Shown here: piece after piece, positions 16,396 to 25,829 of the stretch
How positions within the stretch are numbered: position 1 is the stretch's first letter
Layout of the letters: the number at the start of each line of letters is the position of its first letter
Source: Pusillimonas sp. DMV24BSW_D
GTDB lineage: Bacteria > Pseudomonadota > Gammaproteobacteria > Burkholderiales > Burkholderiaceae_B
Length of the DNA stretch: 64,000 nt
Reading direction: 5' to 3'
Assembly: GCF_011388195.1 (NCBI RefSeq)
Contig: NZ_CP049990.1
Location: forward strand, 2,170,001-2,234,000
Notes under the pieces: generated by a model
The model's input: the letters and a program-made list of their open reading frames with translations, nothing else
What the model was told of the DNA's origin: nothing
The model's database searches: none
Made by a program: the position numbers and the translations under genes

Positions 16396-18996
16396 TCACT
16401 GATAGTCATCTGCCAGTCCGCTGGCGAACAACTCCTCTGCATCATTGGCTATGGCAATCGCATCTCGCACTTCCGGTCGCTTCAAGTCGAGCACGCGCAG
16501 CTTGTCGTTGCCTTTAACTTGGGTAATGGACTCTATCCGACGATAGATATCAGCATGGTTGGCAGCGTACAGCGCCAAGCCTTGCAGCTTGACCAGCGCG
16601 TCGCTCAAATGCAGGCCGTGCGGGTCAACCAGATCGACTACGAGGGAGCCAGCCCCTTGCGTTGCAAAGAACAGAAAGTCTGGGCGAACAATCCCATACT
16701 GCCCCAATTTCTCATAAGCAATACCAAGCGAAGCCTGACCAGGCTGCTGCGGGTTGCGATACCAGAACGAGAATCCCGGTCTTGCCGATTCAGTCTCGAC
16801 GACCGTTCGCTCCCAGTCATTCAGTTCAGCGGGATACTTGCCGTCCTCATTGCACAACAAGTGGCTATCCCAGACAGGTAGCATCTTTATCTTTCCGTTT
16901 TCGTTCGCCTTGGTCGCCTCATACCGAGCTTCAGGCTTGAGCAAGCCCACATCCTGCGGCTCTGTGCTCAGTTCGATGATCTGCCTGTAGGACTCCCGTC
17001 GATCATCGCTGAGCGCCTTGATCTGCGTCCCATACTTAGCCAGCCAGTCCCTTGCCAGCTTGTCGGCTTCGGTATCAAAATAATCCTGCGCCTCTATCAC
17101 CAGCCCCAAACCTGCAACGGTTACGCGGGACTCTATGATGGCCTCAAGAAAGCCTTCTGGGTCTTCGTCGCGGTCGGCTACCTGACTTGCCAGATGGTCA
17201 ACATACGAATGGGCAATCGCCGGGCTGAAGATGCGCGCTGCACGACGGTAGGCATCGTCGATCACCGCCACATCGGCATCTTCCCAGAACTGTTCCAGGC
17301 TCCGGCCTTGGCCCAGCAGGTCTGCTTTCACGGTCTTGCCGTCCACCACCAATACTGACTGCCGCTTGGCTTTAATCTTGGCTTCGTTGTCAGCCTGAAA
17401 CGCATCCAAAACCGTGTGCATCTCAGCGTGAGCCAACCGGCCTGCGCCGGGCAGAATATCGTCGGACGCCAGTTCGTGAGCCAGCGCGGTTAGCCTGATC
17501 GCCGGTCTGGCACCACGTTGCGGCCGCGTTTGTGACGGCAGCGCCTCGAACGTTTCCCACACGGCAGGCGCAACAGCAGGGTTCGGCCGCACCTCAATGT
17601 AGTCGATCAACACGCGCCCAGGTGTTGCCGCTTCATTGCCGGTTGTCAGCTCATCGACCACCTGCTCCACAGTCTTACGATTAAATTTGGGCAATAAGCA
17701 ATCCACTGAGTTCAGGCGGTCATTACCGGGGATACGACGGGCCAACGGCGAACGCACCAGACGGCCCAGCAACTGCGTGATATGCGTCTTATCGCTGGCT
17801 GCACGGAACGACACCATAACTTCGGCACGCGGGCAATCCCAGCCGGTGCTAATGGCATCCTTGGCGATCAGCACCCGCACCCAGGTAGACTCTTGAACCC
17901 TCTGTGGCTCGATGTAGGGCACGTCGCGGTTACCGAAGCGCTGAGTGATGTGATCTCCGAAAACGTGTGCCACGCTGGCAGACGGCAGATCAGGGTAACG
18001 CTCGAAAATGGTATCCAGCGCCCGCCCGATTTCATCTGGGTCAGGCATGTTGGGTACCTGCAAAACCATCAACGGCACGACAGCCTGGGCTTCCTGTTGC
18101 TGCTTGGAATAAGCGCTCCAGGCAAGACTGGATTCCTTCAATTTATCGGTCGCCCGTCGCACCAGCACGGTATCGAAATCACCAACATTCTCTGGAATAT
18201 CCAGCAGGATGGTGTCCTTGATCAGGCCAGACTCCTGCACTTTTGAAGCGTCAACTTCCACGTTAGGCAGTTTGATATGCTTACCTGCCGACTCGATCGC
18301 CTTATTGAACCGCTCCACAGTAGCTGAAATACCCCAAACTGCCGGGATGCCAGGCACGCTGCCCACGCCATTGATCAGTCTCTGGACAATGGTGCTCTTA
18401 GCATTCTGACTGGCTGCTGTCTGTGCGCTCATGCCACGATGCGCCTCATCCAGTACCAGATAAAGTGTCAAATCCGGGTCTTCAATGGTGTTCTGGATAG
18501 TGTCCCAAATCGTGTATGCCCGCAGGTCAGGTCGCATATTCGCGAAGGTGCCGTCCAGCTTGGCTGCCATCTCCTCAGGGTCATGGCCACGGACCAGCAA
18601 GCTGTTCTTGCTGAGTTTTTGAGTGTTGAGGAAATAGATTTTCCCCGCCTGGAATTTCGGCCTGTTAAAGGTGTTTTCCACCACAACCAAGTCGGTGTAA
18701 TTGATGCGGTCACTGGCCTCAATAAAGCGAAATCGCGTCTGCTCGTTCAATGAAGGGTCGTCGCTGAACCAGATCACCACAGCGCCGGGGTCGGCATCGA
18801 AGCTGAACTCATCGTCACCGTGAAACAGCGCCTCGAAAGTAGCTGCAGCCATCACGGTCTTACCCGCGCCAGTTACCGCAGTGAGTGAAAACGCCGTTCT
18901 GTCGGTCTCACCATGCCACAAACGGCGTGCCTTGCCCAGGTTGTTCAAGGATTCGCGGACGGCGTCGCGCTGGTAGTCTTTGAGCGTGAACTTCAT
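16396..18996 (-). CDS. res: Type III restriction enzyme, Res helicase-nuclease subunit
   Basis: An 866-residue SF2 helicase of the type III Res family. It starts with the Q-like motif KDYQRDAV, Walker A TAVTGAGKT (about 39-47), DEAH box in LYLVLDEAHRGMS (about 180) and motif VI-like THITQLLGRLVRSPLARR. The C-terminal part has RPDFLFF followed by LVVDLVDPHG, the position of the PD-(D/E)XK nuclease; a clear catalytic lysine is not evident there, so nuclease competence is uncertain. Res with Mod cuts DNA carrying unmodified sites after ATP-driven sliding. The start is 3 bp past the mod stop. The 147 bp between its stop and the repeat at 16248 show nothing else. Confidence 0.87.
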   Translation of the reverse strand: MKFTLKDYQRDAVRESLNNLGKARRLWHGETDRTAFSLTAVTGAGKTVMAAATFEALFHGDDEFSFDADPGAVVIWFSDDPSLNEQTRFRFIEASDRINYTDLVVVENTFNRPKFQAGKIYFLNTQKLSKNSLLVRGHDPEEMAAKLDGTFANMRPDLRAYTIWDTIQNTIEDPDLTLYLVLDEAHRGMSAQTAASQNAKSTIVQRLINGVGSVPGIPAVWGISATVERFNKAIESAGKHIKLPNVEVDASKVQESGLIKDTILLDIPENVGDFDTVLVRRATDKLKESSLAWSAYSKQQQEAQAVVPLMVLQVPNMPDPDEIGRALDTIFERYPDLPSASVAHVFGDHITQRFGNRDVPYIEPQRVQESTWVRVLIAKDAISTGWDCPRAEVMVSFRAASDKTHITQLLGRLVRSPLARRIPGNDRLNSVDCLLPKFNRKTVEQVVDELTTGNEAATPGRVLIDYIEVRPNPAVAPAVWETFEALPSQTRPQRGARPAIRLTALAHELASDDILPGAGRLAHAEMHTVLDAFQADNEAKIKAKRQSVLVVDGKTVKADLLGQGRSLEQFWEDADVAVIDDAYRRAARIFSPAIAHSYVDHLASQVADRDEDPEGFLEAIIESRVTVAGLGLVIEAQDYFDTEADKLARDWLAKYGTQIKALSDDRRESYRQIIELSTEPQDVGLLKPEARYEATKANENGKIKMLPVWDSHLLCNEDGKYPAELNDWERTVVETESARPGFSFWYRNPQQPGQASLGIAYEKLGQYGIVRPDFLFFATQGAGSLVVDLVDPHGLHLSDALVKLQGLALYAANHADIYRRIESITQVKGNDKLRVLDLKRPEVRDAIAIANDAEELFASGLADDYQ

Positions 18997-18999
18997 CCG

Positions 19000-21125
19000 T
19001 TATTCTCCGTTAGTGAAACTGAAATTAGTCAGATACGATTCGTACAGGCGTACCGGCTCGACGCCATCGGGCAAGCGTCTGGCAATGGCCTGAAAGCGGC
19101 GGTCGTCATCGGTGACGATATAGGCAATGCCGATTTCAGCAGCCTTGGTCAGCGCCTTGATAAAAGGTGTGGCCGCATCCACATTGCAGAGCAATCCATA
19201 GGCGTCTGCTATCGCCCAGCCATCGCCGGGCAGCTTGTCTATGCGGCTGCCCCGCGCTCCGGCTCGCAGCCACAACAACGGCGCAATCCTGTTGAACGCC
19301 AGGTTGTAATTGACCGATACCGGCGTCTCATATGTCAGCGTAAAGAACTCAGCGTTTTCCTCGAAGCCATCGGCCATCGGAAAATCATCGGTGAATTTGT
19401 AGTCACCCTTGATCAACTCGCCATCTGGCGTTAAGCCGGTAATGGCGGCAGCAACGCGAGGTTTCGTAATGTAGTCACAAATACCCCACTTTTCCCATTC
19501 GGCATCGCCGGGCCGCAAGCTTGCTTCGCGCAACTTTCTTTGCTCTTCGGCAGCGACTTCATTGTTGGTGACCGAAATGCACTGGCGATGGCCACCGTCC
19601 TGCTTATTAAGACGCATCACGGCGTGAGCGGTCGTACCTGACCCAGCAAAAAAATCAAGGACAATGGCGGTAGGCTTATGGGCCAAAAAAAATCGTAACG
19701 CGTCCTCAACAGCATAAAGCGATTTAGGAAAAGGAAATTTTCTACCCGGTATCAACGCACGAATAAGAAGTGCGCCATTGACTGATGAGTCATGAGACCT
19801 GATATTCCATTGTGTTCCGGGCACAACCGTTGGAGTGTAGTCGACCTCATCTACCTCAATGGAGCCGTCAGCGCGCCGACTTTTTATGGTGAATATGCCG
19901 CTCTCCACCTTACCAACTTCGCCGCGCGAGATGTACTGAAGAGTTGTATCTGCGCCACGAGGCCGACCAAGTCGTATATAACCCTTCTTTATTAGGTCTC
20001 TCACTCCATCTGCAGACACACGCCAACGCCCCTCCGATCCATCAGAGCGAATGGGCCAGCGGGCGACTACACCCTCGGGGTGTTTTACAGCATTTCTATC
20101 TTCACCAATCGAAATCGGTTCACCAACCGAAATAAATTGCGCAGCATCAGATGATATGTAAATTGGAAAAAAAAGATTAGGTGAGTCTTCCCGTCTTGCG
20201 CCCGGCCCAGTGCGCATCAACTCATTCCAATATAGGCCCATGCGTCTAGAGTTACCTCTGCCTGACATCCACTCATCTTCAAGATGTAGTGCTTTTACTG
20301 CGGCACTTCCAAACTTAACAAAATATATGTACTCGTCAGTCCTCGAAAAAGAACCTGGGCGCGATGATCCGGCTTGGTTGATAACAGAACTCACCATTTG
20401 AATGTCGCCATCTGGAAAAACTTGCTCAAGCAACAATCCAAGTCTTAAATACTCCTTCTCATCAATTGTGACTATCAGCACCGAATCAACAGGATTCAAT
20501 ATCTCTTTCGCCACCAACAAGCGCCGCTCCATCATTGCCAGCCATTTGCTGTGGCGGTATAGATCGTCGCCTTCCACGTAATCGTTGTTGTACTTCCAGT
20601 CCTTTGCCCCTGTGTTATACGGCGGGTCAATATAGATAACATCGACCTTACCTCGGTGCGTATAGGTCAACGCCTTAAGGACGTGGTAGTTCTCACCATT
20701 GATAACTGTGTGGCAGGGCTTGTCGCCACCACGCACGACCTTGCCCCAGTACTGATCAGGCCTGGATAAATGGTATCGCGGAACTCGGCCACCACCACCA
20801 GATCGTCCAGCGCCGCAGTCTGCGTTTCGATATCTGCCGCACCCAGCAGCTCCACGTCAGCCGTTTTCTTCGCCTTGTGGATAGCCTTTACCTGCCATAG
20901 ACGCTGATCACCCTTTTGGGTAGTGCCACGCTCCGGCAGCACGCGCACCTTGTCGCCCTTGCGTATTGGGCGAAGCGGTAGCTCTACCGCTTCGGGACTA
21001 TGTCGTTCGAAATTCAGGCCGAAGGGAAGGCGCGACGACAGAATCTTGAACTCACGATCCAATTCGGCCCCTAGGGCCGAATCTTTGGCTTTTGCTTTGG
21101 CAATCAAATCAGTCAGTCTGGACAC
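19000..21125 (-). pseudogene. mod: Type III DNA adenine methyltransferase Mod, with one frameshift
   Basis: Two frames together make a full-length type III Mod of about 710 residues. The N-terminal 126 residues (from MSRLTDLIAKAKAKD to TIYPGLISTG; 20747-21125) join KVVRGGDKPCHTVINGENYHVLKAL in another frame. The join is at a run of four C on the plus strand (20744-20747): one more G on the coding strand would restore the frame. The rest carries DPPYNTG (motif IV), TDEYIYFV and DFFAGSGTTAHAV (motif I), the order of beta-class N6-adenine methyltransferases. The downstream frame could be read alone only from an internal start and would lack the N-terminal region. Real mutation, phase switching and sequencing error cannot be told apart here. 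Confidence 0.82.
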
Positions 21126-21712
21126 GGAAACTCTTTCTCTCTTCTATCTTCGCTATTGACGGATGAAGCGGTTGTACGACGCCGCAATGCTTATAAATCG
21201 TTGTTCTCGACACGCAGTAGTCACGGGCCGCCTCGGCAAAGCTGGTGTTTGGATCGCGAAGCAATGACTTGATCTGGCGCATCTGTTTTGCGTCAAGTTT
21301 CCCGGCTGAGGGCACGAGCTGGGGTCAGCCCAGCTTGCGTGCGCTCCCGGATCAGGCTACGCTCGAACTCTGCCAGCGCCGCAAATACATGAAAAACCAA
21401 CTTGCCCGCAACGCTGCCCGTCTTGATTTTTCCTGCCAAGCTCTCATAGCCAATGTTTCGTTGCTCAAGGTCAGCGATGATCTGCGCCAGGTCAAGCGAA
21501 CTCCGACTAAGGTGATCCAAGCGCCCTGTCACTAGCGTATACCCTGGTGGCAGGGTCTTGCTGCACTGCTCAAGCTCTGAACGCACAGCGCTCTTGCCGC
21601 TGACCGTTTCCTCATAGCTTACGTAGCACCCAGCCTGCGCAAGCGCGTAACGCTGTGACTCAAGGTGCTGGTCATAGGTCGATATGTGAGCGTATCCTAT
21701 CCGCTGATTCAT
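21109..21712 (-). pseudogene. Serine recombinase (resolvase family), frameshifted
   Basis: The first frame (21293-21712) gives MNQRIGYAHISTYDQHLESQ with the catalytic Ser of the resolvase motif, LVTGRLDHLSRSSLDL and FAALAEFERSLIRERTQAGL. A second frame (21109-21315) continues with KLDAKQMRQIKSLLRDPNTSFAEAARDYCVSRTTIYKHC, the C-terminal helix-turn-helix. The frames meet near 21293-21315, so a small deletion has split the gene; the first frame stops within the hinge. It overlaps the start of mod by 17 bp. It resembles Tn3-type resolvases or invertases and is probably a relic of the element that brought the restriction genes. Confidence 0.75.
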
Positions 21713-22076
21713 AGACGCAACCAGTACATTGAAAAATTGACGGGAATCTTAACACTCGGTGAGGACAACGGCGATCAGAAAACATTGGATGATAGAGTGC
21801 CCAGGAAGCCATCCTTTATAGACGAATTTAGGTTGTTAAAGTCGGCGTGTAGAACCACGTCTTAATCATGAGCATGGAAGTAAGGGCTTGGTGATTTCCA
21901 TTTCGTTGACTAGGCATAATCGACCATTTAGTCAATTGACTTGACAGGGTCTGAATTGCGGCGAAACACCACATTTTTCTTGCAATGCCTCGCAGCTACA
22001 AGCGCCTAGGTTTTGTGGTTTAAGCATCTATCATCACGCGATGTTGTTTATCTTACTAGCAGTACTTGATTATTGA
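21713..22076. other. 364-bp region without a gene
   Basis: No coding sequence, repeat or RNA gene was recognised. It is visibly AT-richer than the restriction operon and lies at the junction between the resolvase relic and the broken umuC gene. Confidence 0.3.
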
Positions 22077-22574
22077 TTATCTTCTGATTTCCACAATTTG
22101 CCCCCAGTCCGTCGTATACGCTGGTGTTTTGCGCTCTTGCTTCATGCTCCAAACGGCGTCACTGTCATGAAGCGTACTGGCGTGCACGATCGTTGACTTT
22201 CCGTAGCGTTTATTTACGCCATCCATGGCCGGCATAATTTTTGAAGCGTTAGGCGCCGCTTTCGCCTCAGTCAAAGGCCCGAATAACGCCATTTGTCGAT
22301 TGGCACGACTCATGGGTTCTATGTCTAGTAGGCAAACTCCGGCCTTGCCATAGTTGAAACCCGGTCGGAATATCTGTTTTAACCCTTTGCGAACGGCGTG
22401 CAGCATAACACTGGTGTCATCGGTTGCCTGGTACAGCGGTACGACGATACTGCCAGAGTAGGGCGGGTCGTTTCGAAAGAAGCTGGTTCGGGCAAACACG
22501 TTGATGGCACCGGCGACACTACGCTGGGCGCGTAATCGTTCTGCAGCCCGTGCTGTGAAAACGCTTTTCCGCAT
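22077..22574 (-). pseudogene. umuC: umuC, C-terminal fragment (DNA polymerase V catalytic subunit)
   Basis: Leftward it reads AAERLRAQRSVAGAINVFARTSFF, SGSIVVPLYQATDDTSVMLHAV, FRPGFNYGKAGVCLLDIEP and QERKTPAYTTDW. This is the little-finger and DUF4113 C-terminal part of a UmuC-type Y-family polymerase. The catalytic fingers and palm are missing. The N-terminal piece of a umuC gene lies on the same strand at about 43.62-43.75 kb behind umuD, so a single umuC was probably split by the roughly 21-kb catabolic island, with loss of about 200 central codons. Confidence 0.8.
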
Positions 22575-22638
22575 TTGTTGAGGAGGCTCATCTCAGCTAC
22601 CCACCATTCTGAAATTTTAGTTCCGGCTCTTGCGTTAA

Positions 22639-22679
22639 AATGTCCGCTTGGTGTATATTATTATCGCCAGACGGACATT
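22639..22679. promoter_or_regulatory. Operator 1 of the catabolic regulon, upstream of vanA
   Basis: Outer arms AATGTCCG (22639-22646) and CGGACATT (22672-22679) form a perfect inverted repeat around an AT-rich centre (TATATTATTATC). A possible promoter, TTGCGT and TATATT 18 bp apart, has its -10 inside the site. The same motif recurs at three other promoters of the island. It ends about 105 bp before the vanA start. Confidence 0.65.
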
Positions 22680-22783
22680 TTGGGCTCTATCATCAGTTCA
22701 CATCGAAGATACATTGGTTCGTAATACGAGCTGGAAGAGTCTTAATCGTTGATTTGTTTTGTCGAGAATTATAGGAGAGAGAC

Positions 22784-23815
22784 ATGTTTCAAAAGAATGC
22801 GTGGTACGTAGCAGCAACCCCCGACGAAATTGATGGAAAGCCTCTAGGCAGAAAAATCTGTAATGAGCAAATCGTGTTTTATCGTGGCCCTGATGGCAAG
22901 CCGGTAGCCTTGGATGATTATTGCCCGCACCGCGGCGCACCCTTGTCGCTAGGCAAGGTAGAGAGTGGAAAGCTTATCTGCGGTTACCACGGATTGGCAA
23001 TGGGAAGCGAGGGTAAAGCGGTTTCAATGCCAGGGCAGCGAGTCTCAGGTTTTCCTTGTGTACAAAGCTACCCGGTAGAAGAACGCTATGGCTTTATTTG
23101 GGTCTGGCCCGGAGACAAAGATAAAGCTGATCCCGAGCTAATCCACAAGCTTCATTGGGCGGACAACCCAGATTGGGCCTATGGCGGTGGTTTGTACCAC
23201 TTCAATTGCGATTATCGATTCGTTATCGATAACTTGATGGATTTGACGCACGAAACCTATTTACATTCTACCAGTATTGGTCAGCGTGAAATTGAGGAAG
23301 TGCCTCCGACGAGTCGAATGGAAAATGGTAGCGCTATCACCAGTCGCTTCATGCATAACATCATGGCGCCACCCTTTTGGAAAGCTGCATTGAGGGGCAA
23401 TAATCTCAAGGATGATGTACCTGTAGATCGTTGGCAGATCTGCCGCTTTTTTCCACCAAGTCATGTAATGATTGACGTGGGCGTAGCTCACGCTGGTCAC
23501 GGTGGGTTTGAAGCTGATCCCGCGCACAAGGTGAGTAGCGTCGTGGTGGACTTCATTACGCCAGAAACTGAGACATCGACTTGGTATTTCTGGGGTATGG
23601 CGCGTAACTTCAATGCGCGTGACCAAGGGCTCACTGACCAGATTACTAGCAATCTTAGCAAAGTGTTTTTAGAGGACAAGGAGATGTTGGAGCGTCAGCA
23701 AGTTAATGTCGAGCGGACTCGTCGGCCTCTGCTCAGTCTCAATATTGATGGCGGCGGTATGCATGCGCGTAAGATTATTGATCAGCTTGTATCAGAAGAG
23801 CAGTCTACGTCGTGA
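22784..23815 (+). CDS. vanA: VanA-like Rieske oxygenase (vanillate O-demethylase oxygenase component)
   Basis: A 343-residue Rieske non-haem iron oxygenase. The [2Fe-2S] ligands are C47-x-H49 (DYCPHRGAPLSLG) and C66-x2-H69 (ICGYHGL). The mononuclear iron ligands are in DNLMDLTHETYLHSTSIG (about 149-166). FFPPSHVMIDVGVAHAG and TSTWYFWGMARNF are also typical. It matches vanillate demethylase VanA along its whole length; VanA oxidises the methoxy group of vanillate to give protocatechuate and formaldehyde. Related enzymes act on other methoxy- or substituted benzoates, so the substrate is probable rather than proved. The matching VanB-like reductase is not adjacent but at 36996-37952. The start has GGAGAGAG just upstream, and an operator precedes it. 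Confidence 0.88.
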   Translation: MFQKNAWYVAATPDEIDGKPLGRKICNEQIVFYRGPDGKPVALDDYCPHRGAPLSLGKVESGKLICGYHGLAMGSEGKAVSMPGQRVSGFPCVQSYPVEERYGFIWVWPGDKDKADPELIHKLHWADNPDWAYGGGLYHFNCDYRFVIDNLMDLTHETYLHSTSIGQREIEEVPPTSRMENGSAITSRFMHNIMAPPFWKAALRGNNLKDDVPVDRWQICRFFPPSHVMIDVGVAHAGHGGFEADPAHKVSSVVVDFITPETETSTWYFWGMARNFNARDQGLTDQITSNLSKVFLEDKEMLERQQVNVERTRRPLLSLNIDGGGMHARKIIDQLVSEEQSTS

Positions 23816-23884
23816 TTTGATGTGCAAGGCGCACGACATCTTATCTGATGTTGTACGCTACCGTTGAATTGAGCCTTATAAGTT

Positions 23885-23922
23885 AAAAAGACTAAGCCCC
23901 ATGATTGGGGCTTAGTCTTTTT
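23885..23922. terminator. Bidirectional terminator between vanA and iclR
   Basis: Arms AAAAAGACTAAGCCCC (23885-23900) and GGGGCTTAGTCTTTTT (23907-23922) are perfectly complementary with a 6-nt loop. T tracts on both strands fit termination of the convergent vanA and iclR transcripts. Confidence 0.9.
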
Positions 23923-23966
23923 CCTGATCGTTTGACTCAGTTTTGTCGAGATCGCAGGTTTTAAAC

Positions 23967-24716
23967 CTAACCACCAAGTTGACTTGATAGTGTCTTTGTT
24001 TCTGTCATGAGTAATTCGCCAAGCTCTTTGATTTGAGCAGTTCCTAATCTTACATTGGGGCCAAACACACCAATTGAGCCTGCGACCTGTGTTCCTCCGG
24101 TAAAAAAAGGTGCGGCAATAGCTACGGCGCCCGGGATAAGCTCTTGAAGACTAACGGCGTAGCCTTGCTGACGGGTTCTCGCCAATTCTTCTTGAAACTG
24201 CTTTGGGTCGAGATGAGTGTTTCTCAGGTACCCATTGAGTTGGTCTTGGTCAACGTCTGAGTACGCCAAGATGGCACGGCCACTCGCGCCCAGGACGATA
24301 CTTTCGCGATAGCCCACACCCCTCTTAAAGCTTAACGGTTGAGCGCTAGGGAGCTCACTGATACATGTCCTGTAAGCGCCTTGAGGTATGAAAAGAGCGA
24401 CAGTTTCACCTGTGGCTTCCCATATACGGCGTAGTACAGGCTTTGCAAATTCGCTTAGTTCAAAGCTCGATGTCCAGACGTGAACCAAGTGAGCGACCGA
24501 TGGGCCAAGCCTGAACTTTTGTGGTTCTCCAACAGACATAACAAAGCCACTTTGCTCTAGCGTGTAGAGCAGTCTGTATAAAGTGGGTCTGCTGAGATCT
24601 ACACGCTTTAGTAGTTCACCAGCGGATAGCTCATAGTCCGCTGCCGTGAATGCCATCAGGATATCCAGTGCGCGATCAACCGCGCGAACACTGTCCCCGA
24701 GCCTTTCTGTGGTCAT
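23967..24716 (-). CDS. IclR-family transcriptional regulator of the catabolic regulon
   Basis: A 249-residue regulator. The N-terminal winged helix-turn-helix has VDRALDILMAFTAADYELSAGELLKRVDLSRPTLYRLLYTLEQSGFV (about 13-59). The C-terminal IclR effector domain includes GASGRAILAYS, RTRQQGYAVSLQELIPGAVAIAAPFF and GSIGVFGPNVRL. IclR proteins usually bind an aromatic or organic-acid effector and repress or activate catabolic genes nearby. It is transcribed away from the first SDR gene, with an operator-like palindrome in the shared upstream region. The same palindrome precedes three other units of the island, so it is the likely regulator of all of them. Classical vanAB operons are instead controlled by the GntR-type VanR. 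Confidence 0.87.
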   Translation of the reverse strand: MTTERLGDSVRAVDRALDILMAFTAADYELSAGELLKRVDLSRPTLYRLLYTLEQSGFVMSVGEPQKFRLGPSVAHLVHVWTSSFELSEFAKPVLRRIWEATGETVALFIPQGAYRTCISELPSAQPLSFKRGVGYRESIVLGASGRAILAYSDVDQDQLNGYLRNTHLDPKQFQEELARTRQQGYAVSLQELIPGAVAIAAPFFTGGTQVAGSIGVFGPNVRLGTAQIKELGELLMTETKTLSSQLGG

Positions 24717-24787
24717 GAAGTTCCTTCAGATGAATATTAAGTCGATACCTTGATCCGTAAAGACCCTGATAAAAAACACCGCAAGAA

Positions 24788-24828
24788 TTTATCCGTCAGA
24801 CGTATAATAGTATCGTCTGGCGGACAAA
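24788..24828. promoter_or_regulatory. Operator 2 between iclR and the first SDR gene
   Basis: The most symmetric of the four sites: inverted arms TTTATCCGTCAGACG (24788-24802) and CGTCTGGCGGACAAA (24814-24828) around TATAATAGTAT. The centre contains a perfect -10 hexamer (TATAAT, 24803-24808). It lies between the divergent iclR and SDR genes, so it could serve both autoregulation and control of the catabolic genes. Confidence 0.7.
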
Positions 24829-25030
24829 TTCAATAAGGTCACTGCTAAGGGCGGGTTGTACTGTTGATTGACACACACCAAATGGTCGTCATTAGCAGTC
24901 TCCTTGTAGCTCGAAATTCATCGCCCCAATGCCCTGATAATTACTGGAATTGTATCTGAAACAGCCGTCTGGCTACCAGACTAACGAAACACAAAAGATC
25001 CATTTAATCAAACCATTGAGGACTAAGAAT

Positions 25031-25798
25031 ATGGATAGGAGCAAAAAATTAAGCGGACGCGTTGCCATCATTACTGGAGCTGCGCAGGGCATAGGCGCGA
25101 GCTACGCAAGCGCGTTGGCAGATGAGGGGGCTGCAATAGTGCTAGCCGATATTTTGGATGCTGAGCCATTAGCGCAAGAGATCCGCCAGCGAGGAGGGAA
25201 GGCGATGGCATTGAAGGTTGATGTCACCAGTGCGTCGTCGGTCAAGTCGATGGTCGCTAATTCGGTAGAAGAGTTTGGATCTGTCGATATTCTAATTAAT
25301 AACGCAGCGCTATTCGGGAATGTTCAACCCAAGCCTTTTCTTCAAATTACATCCGAAGAGTGGGACCGAATGATGTCCGTAAACGTTAGGGGGGCGTTTG
25401 AATGTGTTAAAGCCGTTGCCCCGCAAATGAAAAAACAGAAATACGGAAAAATCGTAAATATTGCATCTGGGACTGTTTTCAAAGGTATACCGTTGATGCT
25501 GCACTATGTGTCATCCAAGGGCGCCATCGTAGCAATGACACGTTGTTTGGCGCGCGAGTTGGGTGACGATGGAGTTCGGGTTAATACGCTGGCACCCGGT
25601 CTCGTAATGAGTGAGAGCGTCTTGGACAATCCAGCTTGGCGTGGAGCCGTTGTTCAAAATAATGTGAATAGCCGCGCAATCAAACGTGATGCTACGCCAG
25701 AGGATATGTGCGGAACGATGGTTTACCTGTGCTCTTCTGAGAGCGACTTTGTCACTGGGCAGGTGCTTGTTGTTGATGGTGGGTCAGTGACTCATTAA
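25031..25798 (+). CDS. Short-chain dehydrogenase/reductase 1
   Basis: A 255-residue classical SDR. Cofactor motif TGAAQGIG (about 16-23), structural NNAALFG (about 92), catalytic Ser-Tyr-Lys with IASGT and YVSSKGA (about 161-167), and C-terminal FVTGQVLVVDGG. An acidic residue after the second strand (VLADI) favours NAD+. The start is set at MDRSKK with a GAGGA ribosome-binding site; the frame is open 27 codons further upstream without one. It is 31 bp before the aldehyde dehydrogenase gene, so alcohol-to-aldehyde and aldehyde-to-acid steps, or a cis-diol dehydrogenation, are both plausible. The substrate cannot be read from the sequence. Confidence 0.85.
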   Translation: MDRSKKLSGRVAIITGAAQGIGASYASALADEGAAIVLADILDAEPLAQEIRQRGGKAMALKVDVTSASSVKSMVANSVEEFGSVDILINNAALFGNVQPKPFLQITSEEWDRMMSVNVRGAFECVKAVAPQMKKQKYGKIVNIASGTVFKGIPLMLHYVSSKGAIVAMTRCLARELGDDGVRVNTLAPGLVMSESVLDNPAWRGAVVQNNVNSRAIKRDATPEDMCGTMVYLCSSESDFVTGQVLVVDGGSVTH

Positions 25799-25829
25799 TG
25801 ACCGCCAACGTTCACTTAAGGGTATGTAG

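Noticed and set aside
18913-19434. A 173-codon frame opposite the res and mod genes.
   Set aside because: It is antisense to two well-supported genes whose family motifs lie on the minus strand; its length reflects high GC content.
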